Assembly (NCBI GenBank): GCA_964431205.1
Contig: CAYSIX010000090.1
Coordinates: 1 to 14,822, forward strand
DNA: 14,822 bases
Source of the DNA: CAYSIX01 sp964431205
Lineage (GTDB): Bacteria > Planctomycetota > Phycisphaerae > Phycisphaerales > Phycisphaeraceae
Direction: 5' to 3'
This document shows, piece after piece, positions 1 through 6,802 of this stretch. Both the position numbers and the translations under genes were made by a program. How positions within the stretch are numbered: the first letter of the stretch is position 1; each line of letters starts with the position of its first letter. The notes beneath the pieces are model-generated. The model had not been told where the DNA came from. It made no database searches and saw only the letters and a list, made by a program, of their open reading frames with translations.

Positions 1-58
1 CCCCGTTGCCGGGACCGCCACCTGAAGACGGCGCGTCTGCCAATTCCGCCACACGGGC
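1..58 (-). tRNA. tRNA-Leu(CAG), 5' part, cut by window edge
   Basis: On the minus strand the sequence begins GCCCGTG (acceptor 5' arm), followed by TG and a D-arm of leucine type (GCGG, AATTGGCAGAC). The anticodon stem CCGTC pairs with GGCGG around the loop TTCAGGT, giving anticodon CAG, which reads CUG. The long variable arm starts CCCG-GCAA-CGGG, as expected for a class II leucine tRNA. The T-arm and 3' acceptor strand lie beyond base 1, so the gene is incomplete only because of the window boundary. The D-arm is nearly identical to that of the second leucine tRNA at 6528-6611. Confidence 0.93.
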
Positions 59-79
59 CTGGGTGCCCCACCCGCGGAT

Positions 80-107
80 AGTGTACGCGGCCGATGGGGC
101 GTGTAAA
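80..107 (-). promoter_or_regulatory. Promoter of tRNA-Leu(CAG)
   Basis: On the minus strand TTTACA (107-102) is separated by 16 bases from TACACT (85-80), which is close to the sigma-70 consensus TTGACA/TATAAT. The predicted transcript start is near 73, about 15 bases before the mature tRNA 5' end at 58. It is the best two-box promoter in the window. Confidence 0.75.
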
Positions 108-173
108 GCGCCGTTGCGTGGGACGGTTTCGAGGTCGGGGCGGACGGGGGTGCACCCACGCGTTCGGTGGCGT

Positions 174-194
174 CCGCGAGGCGTTGCCTCGCGG
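174..194 (-). terminator. GC hairpin after hslV
   Basis: A perfect 9-bp stem (CCGCGAGGC / GCCTCGCGG) with a 3-base loop lies about 20 bases past the hslV stop codon. No run of T follows on the minus strand, so it is not a classical intrinsic terminator. It may still end or stabilise the hslV transcript ahead of the tRNA promoter. Confidence 0.5.
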
Positions 195-214
195 CTCGGA
201 GGCGCCGGGTTCGG

Positions 215-766
215 CTACAGCGTCAGGACGGTGATGTGGGTGTTGCTGTAGATGCACAGCTCGCCGGCGATGGTGAGGCTGTGGCGGCAGACGGCGTCGG
301 GCGGCAGGTCGGTGTGGGTCAGCAGGGCGCGGGCGGCGGCCATGGCGTAGGGCCCGCCCGAGCCGATGCCCAGCACGCCGTCGGACGGCTCGATCACGTC
401 GCCGGTGCCCGAGACGAGCAGGCTCACGTTGCGGTCGGCCACGGCCAGCAGGCTCTCGAGGCGTCGGAGCAGGCGGTCGGTGCGCCACTGCTTGGCAAGC
501 TCGACGGCGGCTTTCTTGACGTTGGCCGGCGAGGACTTGAGGTGCTCCTCGAATCGTTCCATGAGGGCGAAGGCGTCGGCGGCGGCGCCGGCGAAGCCCA
601 GCAGGACGCCGGCCTTCTCCACGCCCAGGCCGTCGAGCTTGCGGACCTTGACGGCGTCGGCCTTGGCGACGGTCTGTTCCATGGTCACCTGCCCGTCGCC
701 GCCGATCGCCACCTCGCGGTCGCGCCGCACCGAGAGCACCGTCGTGGATCGGATCCGCATGGTCAT
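215..766 (-). CDS. hslV: ATP-dependent protease subunit HslV
   Basis: This is the peptidase subunit of the cytoplasmic HslUV (ClpYQ) protease, a double hexameric ring that degrades proteins unfolded by the HslU ATPase. The 183-residue protein has the usual family length and conserved order: TTVLSVRRD, the GDGQVT segment, KVRKL (the Lys33 region), GFAGAAADAF, ELAKQWRTD, LLAVAD, SGTGDVIEP and GSGGPYA. The catalytic N-terminal threonine should be Thr8, so a 7-residue propeptide must be removed. A second ATG two codons downstream (758-760) would give a 5-residue propeptide. The first ATG is preferred because a TACAAT -10 box ends 6 bases before it. No hslU is in the window; only a tRNA gene lies downstream. 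The gene is divergent from rsmH. Confidence 0.95.
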   Translation of the reverse strand: MTMRIRSTTVLSVRRDREVAIGGDGQVTMEQTVAKADAVKVRKLDGLGVEKAGVLLGFAGAAADAFALMERFEEHLKSSPANVKKAAVELAKQWRTDRLLRRLESLLAVADRNVSLLVSGTGDVIEPSDGVLGIGSGGPYAMAAARALLTHTDLPPDAVCRHSLTIAGELCIYSNTHITVLTL

Positions 767-772
767 GGGCGG

Positions 773-800
773 ATTGTAGGCTCGGGCGTCTGGGGCACAA
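773..800 (-). promoter_or_regulatory. hslV promoter, predicted leaderless
   Basis: On the minus strand TTGTGC (800-795), a 16-base spacer and TACAAT (778-773) form a sigma-70-like promoter. Only six bases (CCGCCC) separate TACAAT from the ATG at 766, so the predicted transcript start is the A of the start codon. No Shine-Dalgarno sequence is present. Geometry is seen directly; leaderless transcription is inferred. Confidence 0.65.
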
Positions 801-845
801 TGGCCGGCCCGGTGGGCCGCACACGCCGCGAGGGCGCCGCTCGGC

Positions 846-851
846 TATAAC
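846..851 (+). promoter_or_regulatory. -10 element of rsmH operon, predicted leaderless
   Basis: TATAAC, preceded by GC as in several other promoters here, ends 8 bases before the rsmH ATG at 860. There is no Shine-Dalgarno sequence and no convincing -35 box. It probably drives the rsmH–LysM–ftsL–ftsI operon. Confidence 0.55.
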
Positions 852-859
852 CGACGTCG

Positions 860-1804
860 ATGTCCGATGCCGGCCACGTCCCCGTTCTGCTGGATCAGGT
901 GCTCGAGACGCTGCGGCCCGGGCCGGGCGAGCGTGTGTTCGACGGCACGGTGGGTCGCGGCGGGCACGCGGCGGCGATGATCCCGCGGCTGGGCCCCGGG
1001 GGGGTGTACGTCGCGCTCGACGCCGACCCGGCGAACGTCGCGTTCGCGCGCGAGCGTCTGACGCCGATCGCGGAGCGGGCGTCGGTGAGGCTGAGTGTGA
1101 TTCACTCGAACTTCGCGGAGGCCGAGCGCGTGCTGGCGGCGCACGGCTTCGAACGCGTGGACGTGCTGCTGCTGGACCTGGGCTTCGCGTCGAACCAGAT
1201 GGACGACCCGGCGCGCGGGCTGTCGTTCATGGCGGACGGCCCGCTGGACATGCGGCTGGACCCGACGCGGCCGACGACGGCGGCGGAGCTGATCGGGACG
1301 CTGCCGCAGCGTGAGCTGGCGGACCTGATCTACGAATACGGGGAGGAGCGGCGAAGCCGGGCGATCGCGCGGAAAATTGTGGAGCGTCGCGGGCAATCAC
1401 CGATCACGAGAACAGGCGAGTTGGCCGAGCTGGTTCGGCGCGCCTACGGCCCGGTCGCGGGCCGGTCGCGGATTCACCCGGCGACGCGGACGTTTCAGGC
1501 GCTTCGGATCGCGGTGAACGACGAGCTGGGCGTGCTGGAGCGGTTGCTGGGCGTGCTGCCGCGGCTGGTGGCGTCGGGTGGTCGGGCCGGCGTGATCAGC
1601 TTTCACTCGCTGGAGGACCGTCGCGTGAAGCAGTCGTTCGTGTCGATGGAGCGGGCGGGGCTGGGGCGACGGGTGACGCGTCGGCCGGTGCGACCGACGG
1701 ACGAGCAGGTCGCGGCGAACCCGCGGTGCCGCTCGGCGCGTCTGCGGGTGTTCGCGTTCGACGGGTCGACGGATCGGCCGACTTCGCGGGGCGGACCGGT
1801 CTGA
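860..1804 (+). CDS. rsmH: 16S rRNA (cytosine1402-N4)-methyltransferase RsmH
   Basis: RsmH (MraW) uses S-adenosylmethionine to methylate N4 of C1402 in the 16S rRNA decoding centre. The 314-residue protein has all family signatures: HVPVLL near the start, the SAM-binding DGTVGRGGH at residues 28-36, ALDADP, LLLDLGFASNQ, GLSFMADGPLDMRLD, the IHPATRTFQALRIAVN block, and SFHSLEDRRVK in the C-terminal half. The start at 860 gives MSDAGHVPVLL, matching the family N-terminus, and fits the -10 box just upstream. It is the first gene of a reduced division/cell-wall cluster. mraZ, which commonly precedes it, is absent and is replaced by divergent hslV. The C-terminal tail of about 15 residues after the conserved domain is rich in Ser, Arg and Gly and appears unconserved. 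Confidence 0.97.
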   Translation: MSDAGHVPVLLDQVLETLRPGPGERVFDGTVGRGGHAAAMIPRLGPGGVYVALDADPANVAFARERLTPIAERASVRLSVIHSNFAEAERVLAAHGFERVDVLLLDLGFASNQMDDPARGLSFMADGPLDMRLDPTRPTTAAELIGTLPQRELADLIYEYGEERRSRAIARKIVERRGQSPITRTGELAELVRRAYGPVAGRSRIHPATRTFQALRIAVNDELGVLERLLGVLPRLVASGGRAGVISFHSLEDRRVKQSFVSMERAGLGRRVTRRPVRPTDEQVAANPRCRSARLRVFAFDGSTDRPTSRGGPV

Positions 1805-1870
1805 GCGACCCACGGCGCGGCTCGGTCGCGACACGGACTTCGCCGCCGGTCCTCACGGACCCCAAGCCAC

Positions 1871-1875
1871 AAGGA
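1871..1875 (+). promoter_or_regulatory. Ribosome binding site of LysM gene
   Basis: AAGGA lies 10 bases before the ATG at 1886 and supports that start. It contrasts with rsmH, the first gene of the operon, which has no such site. Confidence 0.5.
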
Positions 1876-1885
1876 TGTTGGCGCC

Positions 1886-3166
1886 ATGACACGTGAAACC
1901 AAAGTCGGCATGCTCGTCGGCCTGGGCCTGATCCTGCTGGTCGGGATCATCATCAGCGACCACCTCTCGATCGCGCAGCGACAGAGCCCGGCGGCGATGA
2001 CCGGCTACGCCGAGAGCGTCGAGCAGTCGATCCACCCGTCGGACCCGACGGTGCGGCCGGCGCCACGGCGGCGTGTCAGCGAGTCGCCGGCGCCGTCCGG
2101 TGAGCGGCACGACGCGCGCGCGGTGGTGCCCACGCCGGAGGAGTTGAGCGAGGAGCGTCGATCGCAGCCGAAGGAGATGCCGGCGTCGCCGCCCGCTTCG
2201 CCTCAGGTCCGACCGACGGAGCCGGTGCGGTGGGCGGTGGATGAGCCGGTCTCGGCGATGCGCGTGCAGACCGCGGCGCTGGACGGCGTGTCCGAGTCGG
2301 GCGTCGGCGTCGGCGTCGGCGCCGGTGGCGAACCCGAACCCGAAGCCGCGCGTGGCGGCACCGAGGTGTCGCGCGGGGCTGATGGGATGCGCGACGGGGC
2401 GACGGGTGATCAGGCCGCCGCGTCGTCACCCGCGGTGGCCCGTGGCGCGCAGGATGCTGACGTGCTGTCGGAGCCGGCGCGGCAGGCCGACGAGGATCGA
2501 CCGCGCCCCGCGCCCGTGCGTGTCCACGTCGTGGCCGAGGGCGAAACGCTGTTCACCATCGCGCAGCGGTACTACGGCGACGGCAGCAAGTGGCGTTACC
2601 TGGCCGAGCACAACGCCGCGGCGGTGAAGGAGAACGGTCACGTGTGGGCGGGCACGCGGCTGCGGATCCCGTGGGACGCCGGCCAGCCGACGCTGGGCCG
2701 GGACTTCATCCCCGCGGGGCTCGAGCGAATGCAGCGGGTGTCGGTCGGCGATGGCGGCGCCGGGGCGAGCCGAGCCGCGTCCGGCGACGGTGGCCGGCGT
2801 ATCACGGTCGAAGCCGGCGACACGCTGATCGGGCTGGCCCGGCGACACCTGGGCGACGGCGAACGCTGGCACGAGCTGCTGGCGGCCAACCGCGACCTGC
2901 TCGAAGAGCCGACCGACCTGCGCGTGGGCATGCGCTTGAGGCTGCCGGGTTCGGCGCGTGCCGCGGCGTCCGTAAGCGAACGGTCCGCCGCGACCGCGCG
3001 GACGCCGGCGACCTACACCGTGCGGCCCGGCGACAGCCTCAGCCGCATCGCCGAACGCGTGCTCGGCGATCGCGACGCCTGGCAGCGGCTCTACGACCTG
3101 AACAAGGATCGGCTGACCAGCCCCGACCGGGTCCGCGTCGGCCAGACCCTGCGGCTGCCGAGTTGA
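1886..3166 (+). CDS. Membrane-anchored protein with three LysM domains
   Basis: The 426-residue protein starts with a short charged segment (MTRETK) and one hydrophobic helix (residues 7-24), so it is probably held in the inner membrane with most of the chain outside the cytoplasm. A low-complexity linker rich in Pro, Ala, Glu and Arg (about 35-210) includes a GVGVGVG stretch encoded by a GTCGGC hexamer repeat near 2302-2320. Three LysM domains follow at about 213-262, 306-355 and 377-426. Each has the pattern GETL/GDTL/GDSL, then IAQRYYGD-like, then an Asn-containing helix, then G-x-x-L-x-x-P. LysM domains bind N-acetylglucosamine-containing glycans, usually peptidoglycan. No catalytic domain is visible. 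It lies 81 bases after rsmH and 2 bases before the ftsL-like gene, inside a division operon, which suggests a septal cell-wall-binding or scaffold role. That role is inference. Confidence 0.9.
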   Translation: MTRETKVGMLVGLGLILLVGIIISDHLSIAQRQSPAAMTGYAESVEQSIHPSDPTVRPAPRRRVSESPAPSGERHDARAVVPTPEELSEERRSQPKEMPASPPASPQVRPTEPVRWAVDEPVSAMRVQTAALDGVSESGVGVGVGAGGEPEPEAARGGTEVSRGADGMRDGATGDQAAASSPAVARGAQDADVLSEPARQADEDRPRPAPVRVHVVAEGETLFTIAQRYYGDGSKWRYLAEHNAAAVKENGHVWAGTRLRIPWDAGQPTLGRDFIPAGLERMQRVSVGDGGAGASRAASGDGGRRITVEAGDTLIGLARRHLGDGERWHELLAANRDLLEEPTDLRVGMRLRLPGSARAAASVSERSAATARTPATYTVRPGDSLSRIAERVLGDRDAWQRLYDLNKDRLTSPDRVRVGQTLRLPS

Positions 3167-3168
3167 TC

Positions 3169-3468
3169 ATGCCGGCCCGTCTGACCCTGGTGATCGTGGT
3201 GATCGTGCTCACGGCGTCGGCGCTGCTGGGCCTGCGGCACCATCGCCTGGAGCTGGCGCGTCAGATCGCCGTGCTGCGGGCGCAGATGGACGAGGACCGC
3301 CGCGTGATCTGGGACGCCCAGTCGCGGCTGGCGGCGGGGGTTTCGCCGCAGACGTTGCGCGAGGCGGCGGCGCGACGGCGGCTCGAACTGGAACCGGTCG
3401 TCCCCGCGGAGGCAACCAGCGATGATCGAATCGGACCGGTCGTCCAGGCCGACGCCGCCTACCCGTGA
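3169..3468 (+). CDS. FtsL-like division protein
   Basis: This small protein of 99 residues has one N-terminal membrane helix (about residues 5-22) followed by a charged, heptad-like coiled-coil segment (about 23-75). That is the architecture of FtsL/DivIC, bitopic proteins that bridge FtsQ and FtsB to FtsWI at the septum. The family has little sequence conservation, so the call rests on size, topology and position directly before ftsI, where ftsL sits in most division clusters. The ATG follows the LysM stop codon by 2 bases, so translation is probably coupled. Its last 47 bases overlap the start of ftsI in another frame. It could also be an unrelated small coiled-coil membrane protein. Confidence 0.72.
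   Translation: MPARLTLVIVVIVLTASALLGLRHHRLELARQIAVLRAQMDEDRRVIWDAQSRLAAGVSPQTLREAAARRRLELEPVVPAEATSDDRIGPVVQADAAYP
3408..3412 (+). promoter_or_regulatory. Ribosome binding site of ftsI inside the ftsL-like gene
   Basis: GGAGG lies 9 bases before the ATG at 3422. This good match decides the ftsI start and shows that the two genes truly overlap. Confidence 0.65.
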
Positions 3469-5296
3469 CGTGACAGGCGCCCCTCCCGTCACGCCGACAC
3501 CGACGCCAACGCGCACAGCGATCCCGACGCCAACGCGCACAGCGATCCCGACGCCGGCATCGCGCCGCCGCGACAGCGCCCGGCGGGTGCTCTGGATCGG
3601 CCGCGGCAGCGTCTGGCTGCTCTCGGCCGTGCTGCTGGCCCTGCTGTGGCGCGTGGGACAGCTCCAGCATCAACCGGACGAACGGCTCGTCCGACAGCTC
3701 GACCAGCACGAGGGCGCCCGATCGCTCGAGGCCCGCCGCGGCCCGCTGCTCGACCGCCGCGGCCGACCGCTGGCCATCACGCGCACCGCCGAACGCCTCT
3801 TCGTCGATCCCGCCCTCATCGCCGATCGCAACACCTTCTCCGAGCGCGTCGGCTACACGCTCGGGTACGACCCCGTGGCGATCGAGCTGGCCATGGCGCG
3901 TCGGCCCGACAGCCGGTACCTGGTCATCGATCACCGCCTCGACGAGGCCACCGCCGCGCTGGCGCGGCGACTCGACCTGCCCGGCCTGTTCACCGAAACC
4001 ATCACCGTCCGCGATTACCCCCACGGCGACCTGGCCGGCCAGCTCATCGGGTTCGTCGGCCGCGACGGCAGCGGGCTCGAGGGCCTCGAGCGGCACTTCG
4101 ATCGGCGGCTGAGCGGCGAGCGCGGCCGGCTCGAGTTCCTTCGCGACGTCCGCGGCCGCGAGCTCTGGTTCGACGCCGACGGCTACGTGCCCCCGACGCA
4201 CGGCGGCGCCGTCCGCCTGTCGATCGACGTGACGATCCAGGCGATCGCCGAACGCGAGCTGGCCGACGCGGTCCAGCAGTACGGGGCGCGCGCGGGGCAA
4301 CTGGTCGTGATGCACCCGTTCACGGGCGAGGTGCTGGCGATGGCGAACTACCCGGCGTTCGACCCCGCGCGGTTCGCCGACACGCCGGCGCAGGTCCGTC
4401 GCAACCGCGTGGTCACGGACGTCTTCGAGCCGGGCTCGATCTTCAAGCCCTTTGTCTGGTCGGTGGCGACGCAGCGGGGCCTGGCGCAGCCGCAGGAGGT
4501 GATCGACTGCACGAGCGACGGCGTGCACGTGACCTCGCGTGGTCGGCGGCTGCGTGACGCGCGGCCGCACGGGCGGCTGACGTGGGAGCAGGTGTTGATC
4601 GAGTCGAGCAACATCGGCATGGCGATCGTGGCCGAGCGCATGGGCGAGCAGCGGCTGCACGACGCGGTGCGTGCGTTCGGGTTCGGCCAGACGACGGGCT
4701 CGGGATTGCCGGGCGAGGTGGCGGGGCTGATCACGCCGCGGCGCAAGTGGAACCACTACACGCTGACGTCGGTGCCGATGGGGCACGAGATCGGCGTGAC
4801 GGGGCTGCAACTGACGCGGGCGTTCTGCGTGATCGCCAACGACGGTCGGCTGGTGACGCCGCGGGTTCGGCCGCTGGACGCCGACGCCGCCCGCGCCGCC
4901 GCCGCGGCGCCGCAGGTCCTGCCGCCGAGCATGGCCGCGTACACCCGGCGGGTGCTCCGCCGCGTGATGACCGAGGGCACCGGCCGCCGCGCCCCCAGCC
5001 CGCTCTACGCCGTCTTCGGCAAGACCGGCACCGCCGAGCTGCCCGACCGTGAGACCGGGACCTATCACCGCGATCAGTACGTCGCCTCGTTCGTCGGCGG
5101 GGCGCCGCTCGACTCACCGCGGCTGGTCGTCGGTTGCTTCATTCACCGCCCGGACCGCTCGATCGGGCACTACGGCGGGATCGTCGCCGCGCCCGCCGCC
5201 GTCCGCGTGCTCGAGCGGTCGTTGCAGTACCTGGGCGTGAGGCCCGACGGCTCGACGGCGCCCGACGCCCCGGGCCGCTTCGTCGCCGGCGACTGA
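3422..5296 (+). CDS. ftsI: Peptidoglycan D,D-transpeptidase FtsI (penicillin-binding protein)
   Basis: This class B penicillin-binding protein cross-links septal peptidoglycan with its active domain in the periplasm. It has 624 residues: a Pro/Thr-rich cytoplasmic tail (1-50), a membrane helix (about 60-80), a PBP dimerisation domain (RRGPLLDRRGRPLA and RDYPHGDLAGQLIGFVG are typical), and a transpeptidase domain. The active-site motifs are complete: S339-I-F-K342 with the nucleophilic serine, S395-S396-N397, and K534-T535-G536. No PASTA domains follow. The start is set by a strong ribosome binding site. The tail contains a tandem repeat, TPTRTAIP twice. murE, mraY and the rest of the usual cluster do not follow; gcvT comes next. 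Confidence 0.93.
   Translation: MIESDRSSRPTPPTRDVTGAPPVTPTPTPTRTAIPTPTRTAIPTPASRRRDSARRVLWIGRGSVWLLSAVLLALLWRVGQLQHQPDERLVRQLDQHEGARSLEARRGPLLDRRGRPLAITRTAERLFVDPALIADRNTFSERVGYTLGYDPVAIELAMARRPDSRYLVIDHRLDEATAALARRLDLPGLFTETITVRDYPHGDLAGQLIGFVGRDGSGLEGLERHFDRRLSGERGRLEFLRDVRGRELWFDADGYVPPTHGGAVRLSIDVTIQAIAERELADAVQQYGARAGQLVVMHPFTGEVLAMANYPAFDPARFADTPAQVRRNRVVTDVFEPGSIFKPFVWSVATQRGLAQPQEVIDCTSDGVHVTSRGRRLRDARPHGRLTWEQVLIESSNIGMAIVAERMGEQRLHDAVRAFGFGQTTGSGLPGEVAGLITPRRKWNHYTLTSVPMGHEIGVTGLQLTRAFCVIANDGRLVTPRVRPLDADAARAAAAAPQVLPPSMAAYTRRVLRRVMTEGTGRRAPSPLYAVFGKTGTAELPDRETGTYHRDQYVASFVGGAPLDSPRLVVGCFIHRPDRSIGHYGGIVAAPAAVRVLERSLQYLGVRPDGSTAPDAPGRFVAGD
3500..3555 (+). repeat. 24-bp tandem repeat in ftsI N-terminal coding region
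   Basis: Two identical 24-base units (3500-3523 and 3524-3547) and an 8-base partial third unit encode a duplicated TPTRTAIP segment in the cytoplasmic tail of FtsI. The unit is a multiple of three, so copy-number change would keep the reading frame. Confidence 0.85.
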
Positions 5297-5306
5297 GCCC
5301 GCCGCC

Positions 5307-5335
5307 TTGTGTCCGCCCCCGCTGCCCGCTAGCCT
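5307..5335 (+). promoter_or_regulatory. gcvT promoter, predicted leaderless
   Basis: TTGTGT (5307-5312), a 17-base spacer and TAGCCT (5330-5335) make a sigma-70-like promoter. The GTG start codon at 5343 follows after seven bases with no Shine-Dalgarno sequence, predicting a leaderless mRNA. The gap after ftsI is only 46 bases, so most of it is this promoter. Confidence 0.6.
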
Positions 5336-5342
5336 TGAGCCT

Positions 5343-6476
5343 GTGAACACCACCGAAACCCCCACCCTCCTGCGGACCCCGTTTCACGACTTTCACGAAC
5401 GGCACGGCGCTCACTTCGTCGAGTTCGCCGGCTGGCAGATGCCCATCCGCTACGGCTCGATCATCGACGAGCACCGCCAGGTCCGCGAGTCGGGCGGGCT
5501 CTTCGACGTCTCGCACATGGGCCGGATCGTCTTCCGCGGACGGCACGCCCGCAAGTTCCTCGAGCGCGTGCTTACCCGCCGCGTGACGGCGATGAAGGAG
5601 AACACCTGCCGGTATAGCCTCGTGTGCAACGAACAGGGCGGCGTGCTGGACGACGTGATCGTCTATCGCCTGGCCGACCACTGGATGCTGGTGGTCAACG
5701 CCGCGAACCGGCAGAAGCTGCTGACGCACTTCGAGGCGGTGCGGGGCGAGGACGTGGTCGAGATCGACGACCAGACACAGCGGACGGCGATGGTCGCCGT
5801 TCAGGGCCCGAAGGTGATGGACTTGATCGGGCGGTTCTCGAGCGAGGTGCCGTCGCTGAAGCGGTACTCGTTCTGCCAGAAGAACCTGCTGATCCTGAAG
5901 ATGACGATCAGTCGCACGGGTTACACCGGCGAGGACGGCGTGGAGGTGATCTTCGGGGCGAAGATGGCGGAGATGGCGATCAAGCTGCTGCTGGACAAGG
6001 GTGGCGCGGGCGAGGTGATCCGGCCGGTGGGGCTGGGGGCGAGGGACACACTGCGGCTGGAGGCGGGGATGCCGCTGTACGGGCACGAGCTGGACGAGAA
6101 GACGGACCCGCTGAGCGCGGGGCTGAAGTTCGCGGTGAACCTGGACAAGGGTCAGGAGGCCGAGGGCCCGGAGGTGCCGCGGTTTATCGGCCAGGAGGCG
6201 TTGGAGCGGATCGCGGCCGAGGGCCCGCCGCGGCAGCTCGTCGGGATTCGGCTGGAGGGCCGGCGCAAGCCGCGGGAGGGCGCGTCGGTCTCGGTGGACG
6301 GCGGGCAGATCGGGTCGGTGACCAGCGGGTGCCTGTCGCCGACGCTGGGCGTGCCGATCGCGATGGCGTACGTGCGCCGGGGATCGGCATCGGTGGGGGA
6401 CGCGGTGACGGTGCAGACCGGCTCGGCGCGGGTCAGCGGCGAGGTGGTGCCCCTGCCGTTCTACAAGCGATCGTGA
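5343..6476 (+). CDS. gcvT: Glycine cleavage system aminomethyltransferase (T protein)
   Basis: GcvT takes the aminomethyl group from lipoylated H protein and passes its methylene carbon to tetrahydrofolate, releasing ammonia. With the GTG start at 5343 the protein has 377 residues, near family size, and begins with TPFHDFHERHGA as expected. Conserved blocks include EFAGWQMPI, GLFDVSHMG, the GGVLDD segment carrying the folate-contacting aspartate, RTGYTGEDGVEV, LGARDTLRLEAGMPLYGHEL, FIGQEAL, and a C-terminal barrel with SGCLSPTLG. An in-frame TTG at 5307 would add 12 residues but coincides with the predicted -35 box, so it is rejected. gcvH and gcvP are not in the window. There is no room for a glycine riboswitch upstream. 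Confidence 0.95.
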   Translation: MNTTETPTLLRTPFHDFHERHGAHFVEFAGWQMPIRYGSIIDEHRQVRESGGLFDVSHMGRIVFRGRHARKFLERVLTRRVTAMKENTCRYSLVCNEQGGVLDDVIVYRLADHWMLVVNAANRQKLLTHFEAVRGEDVVEIDDQTQRTAMVAVQGPKVMDLIGRFSSEVPSLKRYSFCQKNLLILKMTISRTGYTGEDGVEVIFGAKMAEMAIKLLLDKGGAGEVIRPVGLGARDTLRLEAGMPLYGHELDEKTDPLSAGLKFAVNLDKGQEAEGPEVPRFIGQEALERIAAEGPPRQLVGIRLEGRRKPREGASVSVDGGQIGSVTSGCLSPTLGVPIAMAYVRRGSASVGDAVTVQTGSARVSGEVVPLPFYKRS

Positions 6477-6527
6477 ACGGCCGGGGGGCGGGGCGCCGTG
6501 CCGCCGACCGTCGGGAGGCTCGATCAA

Positions 6528-6611
6528 TGCGGGTGACAGGACTCGAACCTGCACGGGTTTGATCCCACCAGGACCTAAACCTGGCGCGTCTGCCAGTTCC
6601 GCCACACCCGC
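6528..6611 (-). tRNA. tRNA-Leu(UAG)
   Basis: This is a complete 84-base class II tRNA. The acceptor stem GCGGGTG/CACCCGC is perfectly paired and the discriminator base is A (6528). The D-arm is GCGG with AACTGGCAGAC. The anticodon stem CCAGG/CCTGG encloses TTTAGGT, giving anticodon UAG, which reads CUA and CUG. A variable arm has a GGG/CCC stem. The T-arm is GCAGG-TTCGAGT-CCTGT. The 3' CCA is not encoded and must be added after transcription. Confidence 0.97.
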
Positions 6612-6622
6612 GATCAGGAGGT

Positions 6623-6628
6623 ATTGTA
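6623..6628 (-). promoter_or_regulatory. -10 element of tRNA-Leu(UAG)
   Basis: TACAAT on the minus strand lies 11 bases before the tRNA 5' end and matches TATAAT at five of six bases. No clear -35 box is visible. The expected transcript leader is only about 5 bases. Confidence 0.6.
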
Positions 6629-6802
6629 AGGCCCGTTCGCACCGGCGTGGACGGGAATCGGCAAAGCGGGACGGCGATTCGCGTCGATACTGTTGCGGGG
6701 CATCAGGGGCAAGGGCGGGCTCAGGTGTTCGGATTTCGGTTCCTGAGCGGCCTCGAGCCACCCATCGATGCTGGGGTCCGGCATGCGGGAAGAGAGCGGC
6801 AG

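Noticed and set aside
3209..5068. 619-codon open frame on the minus strand opposite ftsI
   Set aside because: High GC keeps antisense frames open. The predicted protein is Arg/Gly/Ala-rich with no motifs, while the + strand frame has full PBP motifs.
5307..5342. TTG start of gcvT at 5307
   Set aside because: It would add a Pro-rich segment absent from the family, and the TTGTGT itself fits as the -35 box of the gcvT promoter.
5297..5342. Glycine riboswitch upstream of gcvT
   Set aside because: The gap is 46 bases and is filled by promoter elements; a riboswitch would need far more leader.
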